Shown: one piece after another, positions 41,716 to 49,485 of the stretch | How the letters are laid out: every line of letters begins with the position of its first letter | How positions within the stretch are numbered: the stretch's first letter is position 1 | NCBI GenBank assembly: GCA_046331465.1 | Contig: JAXLQV010000003.1 | Coordinates: forward strand, 930,001-994,000 | Reading direction: 5' to 3' | DNA from: UBA5066 sp046331465 | GTDB lineage: Bacteria > Acidobacteriota > Thermoanaerobaculia > UBA5066 | DNA: 64,000 nt | Program-made: the position numbers and the translations under genes | Notes under the pieces: model-generated | Told to the model about the DNA's origin: nothing | Seen by the model: only the letters and a program-made list of their open reading frames with translations | The model's database searches: none

Positions 41716-42893
41716 ACCTTCCCGAGCGCCTGCTCGACGTCGGCGAGGAGGTCCGCGGTCTCCTCGATCCCGACCGAGAGCCGCACGAGCCCGTCCGTGA
41801 TGCCGCGGGCGGCGCGCTCCTCCGGGGAGAGGCTGCCGTGCGACATCGTGGCGGGGTGGCCGGCGAGGCTCTCGACGCCGCCGAGCGACTCGGCGAGCGT
41901 GAAGAGGCGGAGGGCGTCGAGGAAGCGCTTGGCGGCCTCGTACGAGCCGAGGTCGAGCGAGACCATCCCGCCGAAGCCCGACATCTGGCGCGACGCGAGC
42001 GCGTGCTGGGGGTGCGCGGGGAGGCCGGGGTAGAGGACGCGCTTTACCTTCAGGTGCGCGGCGAGGAGCCCCGCGACGGCGCGGCCGTTCGCGTCGTGAG
42101 CGCGCATCCGCACGGCGAGCGTCTTGATGCCGCGAGTGACGAGGAAGGAATCGAAGGGGGAGAGGATCGCCCCCGCCGCGTTCTGGACGAAGGCGACCTT
42201 CGCGCCGTCTTCGGCCGTCGCCGAGACGACCGCGCCGCCGAGGGAGTCGGAGTGGCCGTTGAGGTACTTCGTCGTCGAGTGGACGACGGCGTCGGCGCCG
42301 AGGGCGAGCGGCCGCTGGAAGAACGGCGTCGCGAAGGTGCTGTCGACGGCGAGGCGGACCTTCGCGCCGAGGCGCGCGGAGGCCTCGCGGGCGAGCGCGG
42401 CGAGGGCCTCGAGGTCGGAGAGCTCCATCGTCGGGTTCGCGGGGGTCTCGACGAAGAGCATCCGGGTCGCCGGCACGATCGCGGCGCGGACGGCGCCGAG
42501 GTCGGTCGTGTCGACCCAGGAGAAGGTGACGCCGAAGCCGGAGAGGACCTTCGTGAAGTAGCGGAACGTCCCGCCGTAGCTGAGCCGGCTGACGACGACG
42601 TGGTCGCCCGCGGCGAGGTGGGCGGTTGCGAGCGCGGCGGTCGCGGCCTGGCCCGAGGCGAAGGCGTGGGCGGCGGCGCCCCCCTCGAGGGAGGCGAGGA
42701 GCGTCTCGAGGGAGGTGCGCGTCGGGTTCTTCGACCGCGCGTACTCGAAGCCGGCGCGGGGGGAGCCGAGCGCGTCCTGCGCGTAGGTGGAGGTGGGGAA
42801 GATCGGGACGACGACCGCCCCGGTGGCCGGCTCGGGCTCCTGCCCCGCGTGGATGCAGAGGGTCCCGGGCCGAAGGTCCTTCGCGTCGCTCAT
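41712..42893 (-). CDS. Cystathionine gamma-synthase/lyase-type PLP enzyme
   Basis: 393 aa, Cys/Met metabolism fold type I. PLP-binding lysine lies in HSTTKYLNGHSD (about residue 216), with YARSKNPTRTSLE, ASGQAATAAL, SYGGTFRYF, VETPANPT and the C-terminal LVRLSVGIEE. These fit MetB/MetC/CGL enzymes of sulfur amino-acid transsulfuration. The exact reaction (gamma-synthase versus lyase) cannot be decided from sequence by eye. Single gene, convergent with cutA. Confidence 0.88.
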   Translation of the reverse strand: MSDAKDLRPGTLCIHAGQEPEPATGAVVVPIFPTSTYAQDALGSPRAGFEYARSKNPTRTSLETLLASLEGGAAAHAFASGQAATAALATAHLAAGDHVVVSRLSYGGTFRYFTKVLSGFGVTFSWVDTTDLGAVRAAIVPATRMLFVETPANPTMELSDLEALAALAREASARLGAKVRLAVDSTFATPFFQRPLALGADAVVHSTTKYLNGHSDSLGGAVVSATAEDGAKVAFVQNAAGAILSPFDSFLVTRGIKTLAVRMRAHDANGRAVAGLLAAHLKVKRVLYPGLPAHPQHALASRQMSGFGGMVSLDLGSYEAAKRFLDALRLFTLAESLGGVESLAGHPATMSHGSLSPEERAARGITDGLVRLSVGIEETADLLADVEQALGKV

Positions 42894-42985
42894 CCGTCGC
42901 CTCCGCGGGGAGTCTCCGCCGGGAGGGGGCGCGCGTCGAGGGGCTGCATCGCGCGGTCCGCGCGCGGGCCCGCCCGAAAACGACA

Positions 42986-43007
42986 GGGGCGGGCCGAAGC
43001 CCGCCCC
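42986..43007 (-). terminator. Intrinsic terminator of the zinc-ribbon gene
   Basis: On the minus strand GGGGCGGGC-TTCG-GCCCGCCCC, a 9-bp stem closed by a UUCG tetraloop, followed by TGTCGTTTTCG; it is 37 bases past the stop of the gene at 43044. Confidence 0.75.
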
Positions 43008-43043
43008 CGCGTAAAGCCCGTGTTCTGTCTTACGACCCGGCGA

Positions 43044-43337
43044 TCAGCGGCCCATGCCGGTGCGGCGATCGCGGTAGCAATCGCGGCAGTAGACCGGCTT
43101 GCCGTTGGTCGGGTTGAACGGCACCTGGGTCGCCTTGCCGCACGCGTCGCAGGTGACGCTGTACAGCTGACGGGAGCCGCCGTCGCCCATGCCGGAGTTC
43201 TTCCGCTTGTCGCGGCAGATCTTGCAGCGCTTGGGCTCGTTGGAGAAGCCCTTCTGAGCGTAGAACTCCTGCTCGTTGGCCGTGAAGATGAAGGGGGCGC
43301 CACAGTCGATGCAGGGGATGGACTTGTCGGTGTACAT
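43044..43337 (-). CDS. Zinc-ribbon domain protein
   Basis: 97 aa from ATG at 43335-43337; an in-frame start 15 codons earlier is possible but less likely. Four CxxC pairs are visible: IPCIDCGAPF, RCKICRDKR, VTCDACGKA and VYCRDCYRD, giving two zinc knuckles, with basic surroundings and a low-complexity end. Such small proteins (probable zinc-ribbon, FYAQKGF motif) are common and uncharacterised; nucleic acid binding is assumed. It has its own terminator and an unusually long upstream gap. Confidence 0.88.
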   Translation of the reverse strand: MYTDKSIPCIDCGAPFIFTANEQEFYAQKGFSNEPKRCKICRDKRKNSGMGDGGSRQLYSVTCDACGKATQVPFNPTNGKPVYCRDCYRDRRTGMGR

Positions 43338-43755
43338 GCCTTTTCTAACTCCGTGGTCTCCTGGTCTCAGGAGATCGAACACACGTGGTGCGGAACCCGT
43401 CGGCCTGTGGCGTCAGGGCCCGCGAACGGGGGACACGGGGAACTGTTTACCGGCTCCGGGACTTCGGGAGGCTGCGGTGGGGTCGTTTCCCCTACTTGAC
43501 CCCGGCTACTGGGAATGGACTGAACCCTCCTCAAACGCGAGAAATCCTGGAGCCGATCGAGGGTTCCTGGGGTAGGACCAAGGAAGACCACGGGCTTTTC
43601 GGGACTCTAAACCCCTTCTGCAAGCCAATTCAAGCGGAAAGTGACAGACCGCCACACTCCCGCGAGGCGCGTCCCGGGTCGAGAGCCTTCCGAGACGGGG
43701 TGCCCTTCCGGATTTCCCGGCCCGCTCTCCCCCCAGCGCTTGCGGTCGTTCCGTC
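43338..43755. other. Non-coding gap, possible long leader
   Basis: 418 bases between panD and the zinc-ribbon gene, less GC-rich than the flanks. A possible minus-strand promoter is TTGAAT, 18 bases, TAGAGT around 43605-43635, which would give the zinc-ribbon gene a leader of about 270 bases. I see no tRNA, repeat or supported small gene. Confidence 0.3.
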
Positions 43756-44148
43756 TCAGACCACTGCCGGGAGCGTTCCGGGTGTCTCGGACGTCTTCAC
43801 CTCGACGATCCGGTTCCTCCCGTCGACGAAGACGAGGCTCGGCCGGTGGCGCTGGGCCTGCTCCGGGAACATCTCGCAGTAGGCGGCCAGGATGACGAGG
43901 TCCCCCGGCCCGGCGAGGTGGGCGGCGGCCCCATTGATCTCGATCGCCCCGGAGCCGGGCTCCCCCTCGATCGCGTAGGTCGCGAGGCGTGAGCCGCGGG
44001 TCACGTTGTAGATCTCGACCCGCTCGTACGGGAGGATGCCGGCGGCGGTCAGGAGGTCCCGGTCGATCGTGACCGACCCCTCGTAGTCGAGGTGGGCCCG
44101 GGTGACGGTGGCACGGTGGATCTTGGCCTTGAGCATGGTGAGCTTCAC
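43756..44148 (-). CDS. panD: Aspartate 1-decarboxylase
   Basis: 130 aa if begun at the GTG at 44148 (KLTMLKAKIHRATV, as in other PanD proteins); ATG at 44136 gives 126 aa. The self-cleavage site is the Gly-Ser in LDYEGSVTID, which yields the pyruvoyl group. Other family motifs: VEIYNVTRGSRLATYAI, GAAAHLAGPGDLVILAAY. It makes beta-alanine from aspartate for pantothenate. It follows panC by only two bases from this start. Confidence 0.95.
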   Translation of the reverse strand: MKLTMLKAKIHRATVTRAHLDYEGSVTIDRDLLTAAGILPYERVEIYNVTRGSRLATYAIEGEPGSGAIEINGAAAHLAGPGDLVILAAYCEMFPEQAQRHRPSLVFVDGRNRIVEVKTSETPGTLPAVV

Positions 44149-44150
44149 GG

Positions 44151-44996
44151 TCACCCTCCGAAGACGACGTTGTCGATGAGGCGCGTCCGGCCGACCTTCA
44201 CGGCCGCCGCGAGGAGGACGGGGCGGTCGACCTTCTCGACGGGCCGCATCGTGGCGGCGTCGACGAGGTCGACCGAGTCGAGGGCGATCCGCGGCTCGGT
44301 CTCGAGGGCGAGGCGGAAGGCCTTGAGGATCTTCTCGGCCTTCTTCTCCCCGAGCTCGTGGACGAGCTGCGCGACGAGGAGCGCGCGGAAGAGGGCCGGC
44401 GCGGCCTTCCGCTCCTCCGGGGCGAGGTAGGCGTTCCGGGAGGACATCGCGAGACCGTCGCTCTCGCGGACCGTCGGCGCGACGAGGACCTCGACCGGCA
44501 GGCCGAGGTCCTTCACGAGGCGCATCACGACGGCGCACTGCTGGGCGTCCTTCTGGCCGAAGACGGCGACGTCCGGGAGGACGAGTCCGAGGAGTCTCGC
44601 GACGACGGTGGCGACGCCGTCGAAGTGGCCGGGGCGGCGGGCCCCTTCCATTCCCTCCGAGACGCCGGCGACGTGGACCGTCGTCGCGAACCCGTCGGGG
44701 TACATCTCGTCGACGGTCGGCGCGAAGAGGAGGTCGACGCCCGCCTCCCGGAGCTTCTCCGAGTCTCCCTCGAGGTCTCGCGGGTAGCGGTCGAAGTCCT
44801 CCCCCGGCCCGAACTGCCTCGGGTTCACGAAGACCGAGACGACGACCTTCCCGGCGTTCCTCCGCGCGTGCCCGAGGAGCGCGAGGTGCCCGGCGTGGAG
44901 GGCTCCCATCGTCGGGACGAAGCCGACCCGCTGCCCTTTCTCGCGGAACCCCGCCAGCGCGCTCCGGAGGTCGGCGACCCTCGTGACGGTCTTCAC
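44151..44996 (-). CDS. panC: Pantoate-beta-alanine ligase
   Basis: 281 aa, GTG start overlapping the panB stop (GTGA, 44993-44996). Nucleotidyltransferase-fold signatures VGFVPTMGALHAGHLAL, VFVNPRQFGPGEDF, YPR, VFGQKDAQQ and the KMSKS-like AMSSRNAYL are intact. It joins pantoate and beta-alanine with ATP. Second gene of panBCD. Confidence 0.97.
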   Translation of the reverse strand: MKTVTRVADLRSALAGFREKGQRVGFVPTMGALHAGHLALLGHARRNAGKVVVSVFVNPRQFGPGEDFDRYPRDLEGDSEKLREAGVDLLFAPTVDEMYPDGFATTVHVAGVSEGMEGARRPGHFDGVATVVARLLGLVLPDVAVFGQKDAQQCAVVMRLVKDLGLPVEVLVAPTVRESDGLAMSSRNAYLAPEERKAAPALFRALLVAQLVHELGEKKAEKILKAFRLALETEPRIALDSVDLVDAATMRPVEKVDRPVLLAAAVKVGRTRLIDNVVFGG

Positions 44997-45913
44997 CGGC
45001 CCGCCGCTCCGGAAGCGTAGAGCGCGACCGGCCCCTCGGCGTCCGGCTCGGCCGCGAACGACTCGGCCTCCGAGGGGAAGCTCCCGCTCCGGACGTCGGC
45101 GACGTAGTCGGCCGCAGCCTTCTGGACGATCGCGCCGACGTCCGCGTAGCGGCGGACGAAGCGGGGCGTCCGCGTCCCCGGCGCCGAAAGGCCGACGAGG
45201 TCGTGGAGGACGAGGATCTGCCCGTCGCAGCCGGCCCCGGCGCCGATGCCGATCGTCGGGACCGGGACCGCCTCCGTGACCCGCGCCGCGAGCTCGGCCG
45301 GCACGCACTCGAGGACGAGCGCGAAGATCCCCGCGTCGACGAGCTTCTTCGCCTCGTCGAGGAGCCTTCGCCCTTCGCTCGCCCGCCGCCCCTGGACCTT
45401 GAATCCACCGAGGGCGTGGACCGACTGCGGCGTCAGGCCGAGGTGCCCCATGACCGGGATCTCGGCCGCCAGGATCGCCTTCACCATCGGGAGGCGCGCG
45501 ACGCCCCCCTCCAGCTTCACGGCGCGGCAGCCCCCCTCGACGACGAAGCGGGCCGCGTTGCGCACCGCCTCCTCCGGCGTCGTGTGGTAGGTCAGGTAGG
45601 GAAGGTCGCCGACGACGAGCGCGCGCCGGGCCGCGCCGGAGACCGCCTTCGCGTGGGCGACCATCCGCTCGAGGGAGGCGCCGAGCGTGTCGGCCGCGCC
45701 GTAGACGACCATCTCGAGCGAGTCGCCGACGAGGAGGAGGTCGACGCCGGCCGCGTCGAGGAGCGCCGCGGTCGGCGCGTCGTACGCGGTCAGCGCCGCG
45801 ATCTTCCGGCGCCCCTTGAGCGCGCATAGGCCGGGGGCCGTGACTCGAGGGGTTCTCGGCGTCCCGGGGCTCGCGGCTCCCGGCGCCGGGTCCGTCTTCC
45901 GTTCCGTCGTCAT
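44993..45913 (-). CDS. panB: 3-methyl-2-oxobutanoate hydroxymethyltransferase
   Basis: 306 aa from ATG at 45913, which has GGGAGG at good spacing; a GTG at 45928 is possible. TIM-barrel KPHMT motifs: LTAYDAPTAALLDAAGVD, LVGDSLEMVVYG, DLPYLTYH, VKLEGG, GHLGLTPQSVHALGG, LVLECVP and IGIGAGAGCDGQILV. It adds a hydroxymethyl group from methylene-THF in the first step to pantoate. A ~30-residue Pro/Thr-rich N-terminal extension precedes the conserved start. Its ribosome site lies in the palindrome 45919-45934. Confidence 0.96.
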   Translation of the reverse strand: MTTERKTDPAPGAASPGTPRTPRVTAPGLCALKGRRKIAALTAYDAPTAALLDAAGVDLLLVGDSLEMVVYGAADTLGASLERMVAHAKAVSGAARRALVVGDLPYLTYHTTPEEAVRNAARFVVEGGCRAVKLEGGVARLPMVKAILAAEIPVMGHLGLTPQSVHALGGFKVQGRRASEGRRLLDEAKKLVDAGIFALVLECVPAELAARVTEAVPVPTIGIGAGAGCDGQILVLHDLVGLSAPGTRTPRFVRRYADVGAIVQKAAADYVADVRSGSFPSEAESFAAEPDAEGPVALYASGAAGR

Positions 45914-45918
45914 GGCGT

Positions 45919-45934
45919 CCTCCCGCACGGGAGG
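45919..45934 (-). promoter_or_regulatory. Palindrome covering the panB ribosome binding site
   Basis: CCTCCCG-CA-CGGGAGG, 7-bp arms, contains the GGGAGG Shine-Dalgarno of panB. Same geometry (CA spacer, buried ribosome site) as the palindrome at drmD. A short leader hairpin could limit initiation. Confidence 0.38.
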
Positions 45935-46073
45935 CGACGAGCGGAGCGGGAGCCCGCGCGCGCGGCGAATCGGGAGAGCGTTTCTCTCGGCGGGGGTCGG
46001 CCGTCCCTCTCGGGATCGTCCGCTGCGCCGGGTCCGGCCCTTCTCGCGCCTTCCGTGTCCGCCGTCGCGGTCC

Positions 46074-46733
46074 CTAGCGGGATCCGCGCGGCACGTAGAA
46101 CTGGGTTCCGCGGAACGGGCGGGTCACCTGGCGGATCAGGTCTTCCAGGTCATCCTTCCGTTTCACGAAGTCGATCTGGTTCGTGTCCACCACGAGGAGA
46201 GGGGTCTCCCGGTAGTGGTGGAAGAAGTAATTGTAGGCCTCCGTCAGCTGCTTCAGGTAGTCGGCCGTGATCGACTTCTCGAAGGAGCGGCCGCGCTGCT
46301 TGATGCGCGAGAGGCAGGTGTCGACGGTCGCCGTGAGGTGGATGACGAGGTCGGGCTTCGGGAGCGACTCGGAGAGCGGGCCCCAGACCTTCTCGTAGAT
46401 CCGCATCTCCTCGTCGCTGAGCGTGAGGTTCGCGAAGATCTTGTCCTTCGCGAACGTGTAGTCCGCGATGACGAGCTCCTTGAAGAGGTCCATCTGCGCG
46501 ATCTCCTGCTGCTGGCCGAAGCGCGAGAGCAGGAAGTAGATCTGCGTCTGGAAGGCCGCCCCCTTCCGCCCCTCGTAGAACTCGGGGAGGAACGGGTTCT
46601 TCACGTCCTCGAGGACCTGCGTGCCGGAGAAGCGCCTGGCGAGGAGGCCGGCGAGCGAGGTCTTCCCCACTCCGATCGGTCCTTCGATCGCGATGTGGCG
46701 CAGCGGGAACTTTTCTGCGGAGGGAGCCCCCAC
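46074..46733 (-). CDS. Deoxynucleoside kinase
   Basis: 219 aa, dNK/dCK/dGK family. P-loop EGPIGVGKTSLA is at about 16-27; IADYTFAKDKIFA holds the substrate Asp region; the lid is SRIKQRGRSFE; the C-terminal part reads LLVVDTNQIDFV. It phosphorylates salvaged deoxynucleosides to monophosphates. It starts 12 bases after the UbiA gene and is probably cotranscribed with it, though the functions are unrelated. Confidence 0.92.
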   Translation of the reverse strand: MGAPSAEKFPLRHIAIEGPIGVGKTSLAGLLARRFSGTQVLEDVKNPFLPEFYEGRKGAAFQTQIYFLLSRFGQQQEIAQMDLFKELVIADYTFAKDKIFANLTLSDEEMRIYEKVWGPLSESLPKPDLVIHLTATVDTCLSRIKQRGRSFEKSITADYLKQLTEAYNYFFHHYRETPLLVVDTNQIDFVKRKDDLEDLIRQVTRPFRGTQFYVPRGSR

Positions 46734-46745
46734 GGGGGCGAGAGG

Positions 46746-47597
46746 TTACCGCAGGAGGACGTCGGCCGCGCCGAGAACGAAGACCGCGACCGAGAGCCAC
46801 CCGTTCGCGGTGAAAAAGGCGGCGTTCACGCGGGAGAGGTCGGCCGGCGAGACGAGGCGGTGCTGGCGGACGAGGAAGCCCCCCGCGACGACGACCGCCG
46901 CCCCGAAGAGCCAGCCGCCGTGGACCGAGAGGAAGACCCCGTAGAGGAGGACGAGCGTCGCCCCGTGGAAGAGGCGGGCGATCTGGAGAGCCCGGGCGGC
47001 CCCGAAGCGCGCCGGGATGGAGCGGAGCCCCTCGGCCCGGTCGAACTCCTCGTCCTGGAGGCTGTAGATCACGTCGAAGCCGGCGACCCAGAAGACGACG
47101 GCGAGCGCGAGGAGGACCGGGGGGAGGGCGAAGCTCCCCGCCACGGCGACCCAGGCGCCGAGCGGGGCGATCGCGAGACCGAGGCCGAGGACGAGGTGCG
47201 CGGCCGCCGTGAAGCGCTTGGCGAAGGAGTAGCCGAGGACGATCGCGAGGGCGACGGGCGAGAGATACAGGCAGAGGCGGTTCAGCTGCGCGGCGGCGAC
47301 GACGAGGAGGGCGGCGGAAAGGGTGCAGAAGATCGCGGCCGCCGCGGGCGAGACGACCCCCGCCGGGATCTCGCGCCGCGCCGTCCGGGGGTTCCTCGCG
47401 TCGATGTGCCGGTCGACGATCCGGTTGAACGACATCGCCGCCGAGCGGGCGCCCACCATCGCGGCGAGGATCCAGAGGAGCGTCCGCGCGTCCGGGACCC
47501 CGCCCGCCGCGAGGACGGCCGACAGGAGCGCGAACGGAAGCGCGAAGACGGTGTGGGCGAAGACGACGAGCGAGAGGAAGTCCCGCGGAGACGGCAT
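46746..47597 (-). CDS. UbiA-family prenyltransferase (MqnP/UbiA-like)
   Basis: 283 aa with eight or nine hydrophobic helices. Both Asp-rich motifs are present: NRIVDRHIDARNPRTARR (N-x3-D-x3-D) and DVIYSLQDEEFD. The family transfers a polyprenyl chain to an aromatic quinone precursor in the inner membrane. The length and FALPFALLS start fit 4-hydroxybenzoate or futalosine-pathway (MqnP) enzymes; no other quinone gene is near to decide. Confidence 0.9.
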   Translation of the reverse strand: MPSPRDFLSLVVFAHTVFALPFALLSAVLAAGGVPDARTLLWILAAMVGARSAAMSFNRIVDRHIDARNPRTARREIPAGVVSPAAAAIFCTLSAALLVVAAAQLNRLCLYLSPVALAIVLGYSFAKRFTAAAHLVLGLGLAIAPLGAWVAVAGSFALPPVLLALAVVFWVAGFDVIYSLQDEEFDRAEGLRSIPARFGAARALQIARLFHGATLVLLYGVFLSVHGGWLFGAAVVVAGGFLVRQHRLVSPADLSRVNAAFFTANGWLSVAVFVLGAADVLLR

Positions 47598-47638
47598 CGG
47601 CGGGCGAGTCTAAGGGAGGCGTCGGGAGAAAAAAGAGG

Positions 47639-47670
47639 GGGGCGGTTGCACCGGCCCGCGCAACCGCCCC
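47639..47670 (-). terminator. Intrinsic terminator downstream of the LuxR-type gene
   Basis: GGGGCGGTTGC, 10-base loop, GCAACCGCCCC: an 11-bp perfect stem followed on the minus strand by TCTTTTTTCT. It is 170 bases after the regulator stop, so that transcript carries a long 3' tail. Confidence 0.8.
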
Positions 47671-47770
47671 GTGCGGAGGAGTGAGAGTCCCTTCGGAGGA
47701 GTGCGAGGCTCCCGGCCTCCGGGACCGAGGGAAAGATGCCGCCGATCCGGCCGCGAGGCCACGCTCTCCC

Positions 47771-47844
47771 GGTCTAGACCGCGTCTCTAAATGGTCGAGA
47801 CGTCGTCACGTCCGAAGGTCAGCGAGGACTAGACCGAGGTCTAG
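47771..47844. repeat. Paired CTAG-containing palindromes after the LuxR-type gene
   Basis: GGTCTAGACC (47771-47780) and CTAGACC-GA-GGTCTAG (47829-47844) repeat the same GGTCTAG half-site. The second contains the regulator stop codon. Between them the sequence is gene-free. They may be binding sites or a 3' RNA structure. Confidence 0.4.
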
Positions 47845-48476
47845 GCTGCGGGTCCGCCCGCGAGACCCGGCAGCGTCTCCGTCGCGAAGCGGGCGAGCTC
47901 GCGGCGATCGGCGGCCCCCGTCTTCTTCAGCAGCTTGCCGACGTGGAACTTCACCGTCGCCTCGGTCACGCCGAGCCGGCGGGCGATCTCCTTGTTCGAG
48001 AGCTCGTCCCGCACCGCCTCGAGAACGCGCTGCTCCGACCGCGTGAACGCGTTCCCGGGGCCGATCCCGAGGCGCGCGACGCGCTCGACCCACTCGGAGA
48101 GGACCGCGCGAGGCGTCCAGAGCGACCCCTCGCGGATGCAGCGGATCGCGTGCCGGAGCTCCCCCGCGCCCGCCGTGCTCGGGAGGACCCCCTTCACCCC
48201 CGCCATGAGGCAGGGGAAGGTCGTCCGCGCGTTCACCTCGCGGACGAACGCGACGACCTTCGCCTCCGGGTGACGGAGGCGGACCCGCTCGATGCGCGCC
48301 GTCGGCGAGCCGGGCTCGTCGCCGAGCCCCAGGAGGATGAACTCCGGCTCCGGAGCGGAAGCGGCGTCCTCCGTCGTCACGTCGAAGCCCTCGGCGGCGA
48401 GGAACGCGAGGAGGCTCTCGCGCCGCCAGGGGTCGCTCTCGAGGAGGAGGAGGCCCGGCCGGCCGCGCCGGATCAC
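47841..48476 (-). CDS. LuxR/NarL-type regulator with degenerate receiver domain
   Basis: 211 aa from a GTG. The C-terminal LuxR HTH is clear: FTRSEQRVLEAVRDELSNKEIARRLGVTEATVKFHVGKLLKKTG. In the receiver-like N-terminus the phosphorylated Asp position (expected after FILL) is Gly and the usual Thr/Ser and Lys positions are not recognisable, so phosphorylation is unlikely. No histidine kinase is adjacent. It may work as a constitutive or ligand-dependent regulator. Palindromes in the upstream gap (48619 and 48712) are possible targets. Confidence 0.85.
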   Translation of the reverse strand: MIRRGRPGLLLLESDPWRRESLLAFLAAEGFDVTTEDAASAPEPEFILLGLGDEPGSPTARIERVRLRHPEAKVVAFVREVNARTTFPCLMAGVKGVLPSTAGAGELRHAIRCIREGSLWTPRAVLSEWVERVARLGIGPGNAFTRSEQRVLEAVRDELSNKEIARRLGVTEATVKFHVGKLLKKTGAADRRELARFATETLPGLAGGPAA

Positions 48477-48989
48477 GCGCCGCTCCGCGAGCCACCGGGG
48501 CGTGCGGTCACCGCCTTACCCCTCCGCCGGGTCCCTGTCGGCACTCGAATCCTCCGCTCCAACGAGACCGTCGCATGTTAGCGCGGAGTCGGGCGGGGCC
48601 GGCGCGGTGCCGTGGAGTGACAGGAATTCCTGTCGGCTCCACCCCGATTCGTCGGACCGCTCCGGAACCGGCGACCCGCGTGGCTTCCGGTGCGATGACG
48701 GGAGCGCGGGCGACAGGCTTTCCTGCCGGCGCCTCGCCTGCCGATCTCGGGCTCGGGACGCCAACCGACTCGTCCCGATCGACTTGTCCTCCGGCGGCGG
48801 GGCAGGCAGCCCCCTTGCGAAGAACCTGGCAACACCGGACGGGACCGAAAAGGGAAGGAGGAACGGGATGAGGAAGAGACCGTAGCCGGTCGCGGCCGCC
48901 CGCACGAAGGAGAGACGCTCGAACAAAGCCCCGCCCGACCACCGCCCCGACCGGGGCAGACAGCCCGAAAGAGAAAGAAGGAGAACACC
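48477..48989. promoter_or_regulatory. Regulatory gap between LuxR-type gene and comEA, with related palindromes
   Basis: 513 bases without a convincing gene between divergent genes. GACAGGAATTCCTGTC (48619-48634) is a perfect 16-bp palindrome flanked by GTGGAG and CTCCAC, so it can extend to a larger cruciform. GACAGGCTTTCCTGCC (48712-48727) is a degenerate second copy. Near the right end GGAAGGAGGAACGGG precedes a five-codon frame ATG-AGG-AAG-AGA-CCG-TAG (48868-48885). Confidence 0.5.
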
Positions 48990-49409
48990 ATGTTCGCTCG
49001 CAACGCTGCCCGCACGCTCGCCCTCGCCCTCGGCCTCGTCGCCGTCCTCGCCGCCGCCTCCCCCGCGCTCGCCGCGGACGAGGCCGCCGCGCCCGCGAAG
49101 AAGGTCGTCAACGTCAACACCGCCTCCGCCGACGAGCTCGCCCGCCTGCCGCGCGTCGGACCCTCGCTCGCCGGGAAGATCGTCACGCACCGCCAGCAGC
49201 ACGGCCCGTTCAAGCGCGCCGAGGACCTGATGGAGGTGAAGGGGATCGGCGAGAAGATGTTCGCTTCGCTCAAGCCGTTCGTCTCCGTCGCCGGCCCGAC
49301 GACGCTGACCGAGAAGGTCAACGCGAAGGGGACGCCCGCGAAGACTTCGGCGAAGGCCTCCTCGAAGTCGAAGGCGAAGGCCCCGGCCGCGGAGAAGACC
49401 GGCCGGTGA
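48990..49409 (+). CDS. ComEA-like helix-hairpin-helix protein
   Basis: 139 aa, ATG preceded by AGAAGGAGAA. Signal peptide (residues 1-29, ending SPALAADE), then a ComEA double HhH domain: VNVNTASADELARLPRVGPSLA split by GKIVTHRQQHGPFKRAEDLMEVKGIG, then a Lys/Ala-rich tail. Periplasmic DNA binding, as in natural transformation. The following pseudopilin gene is consistent with a pilus-uptake context. Confidence 0.9.
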   Translation: MFARNAARTLALALGLVAVLAAASPALAADEAAAPAKKVVNVNTASADELARLPRVGPSLAGKIVTHRQQHGPFKRAEDLMEVKGIGEKMFASLKPFVSVAGPTTLTEKVNAKGTPAKTSAKASSKSKAKAPAAEKTGR

Positions 49410-49485
49410 TGCCGCGCGCGGGCCGGGAGGCCGCCCTCCCGGCCCGCGCCCGCTTCGCGAACGACGCCTCGCGACAGGTGACGAC

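Noticed and set aside
48292..48885. Plus-strand 197-codon frame ending in the MRKRP minigene
   Set aside because: Overlaps the LuxR-type gene antisense and has no domain or plausible composition.
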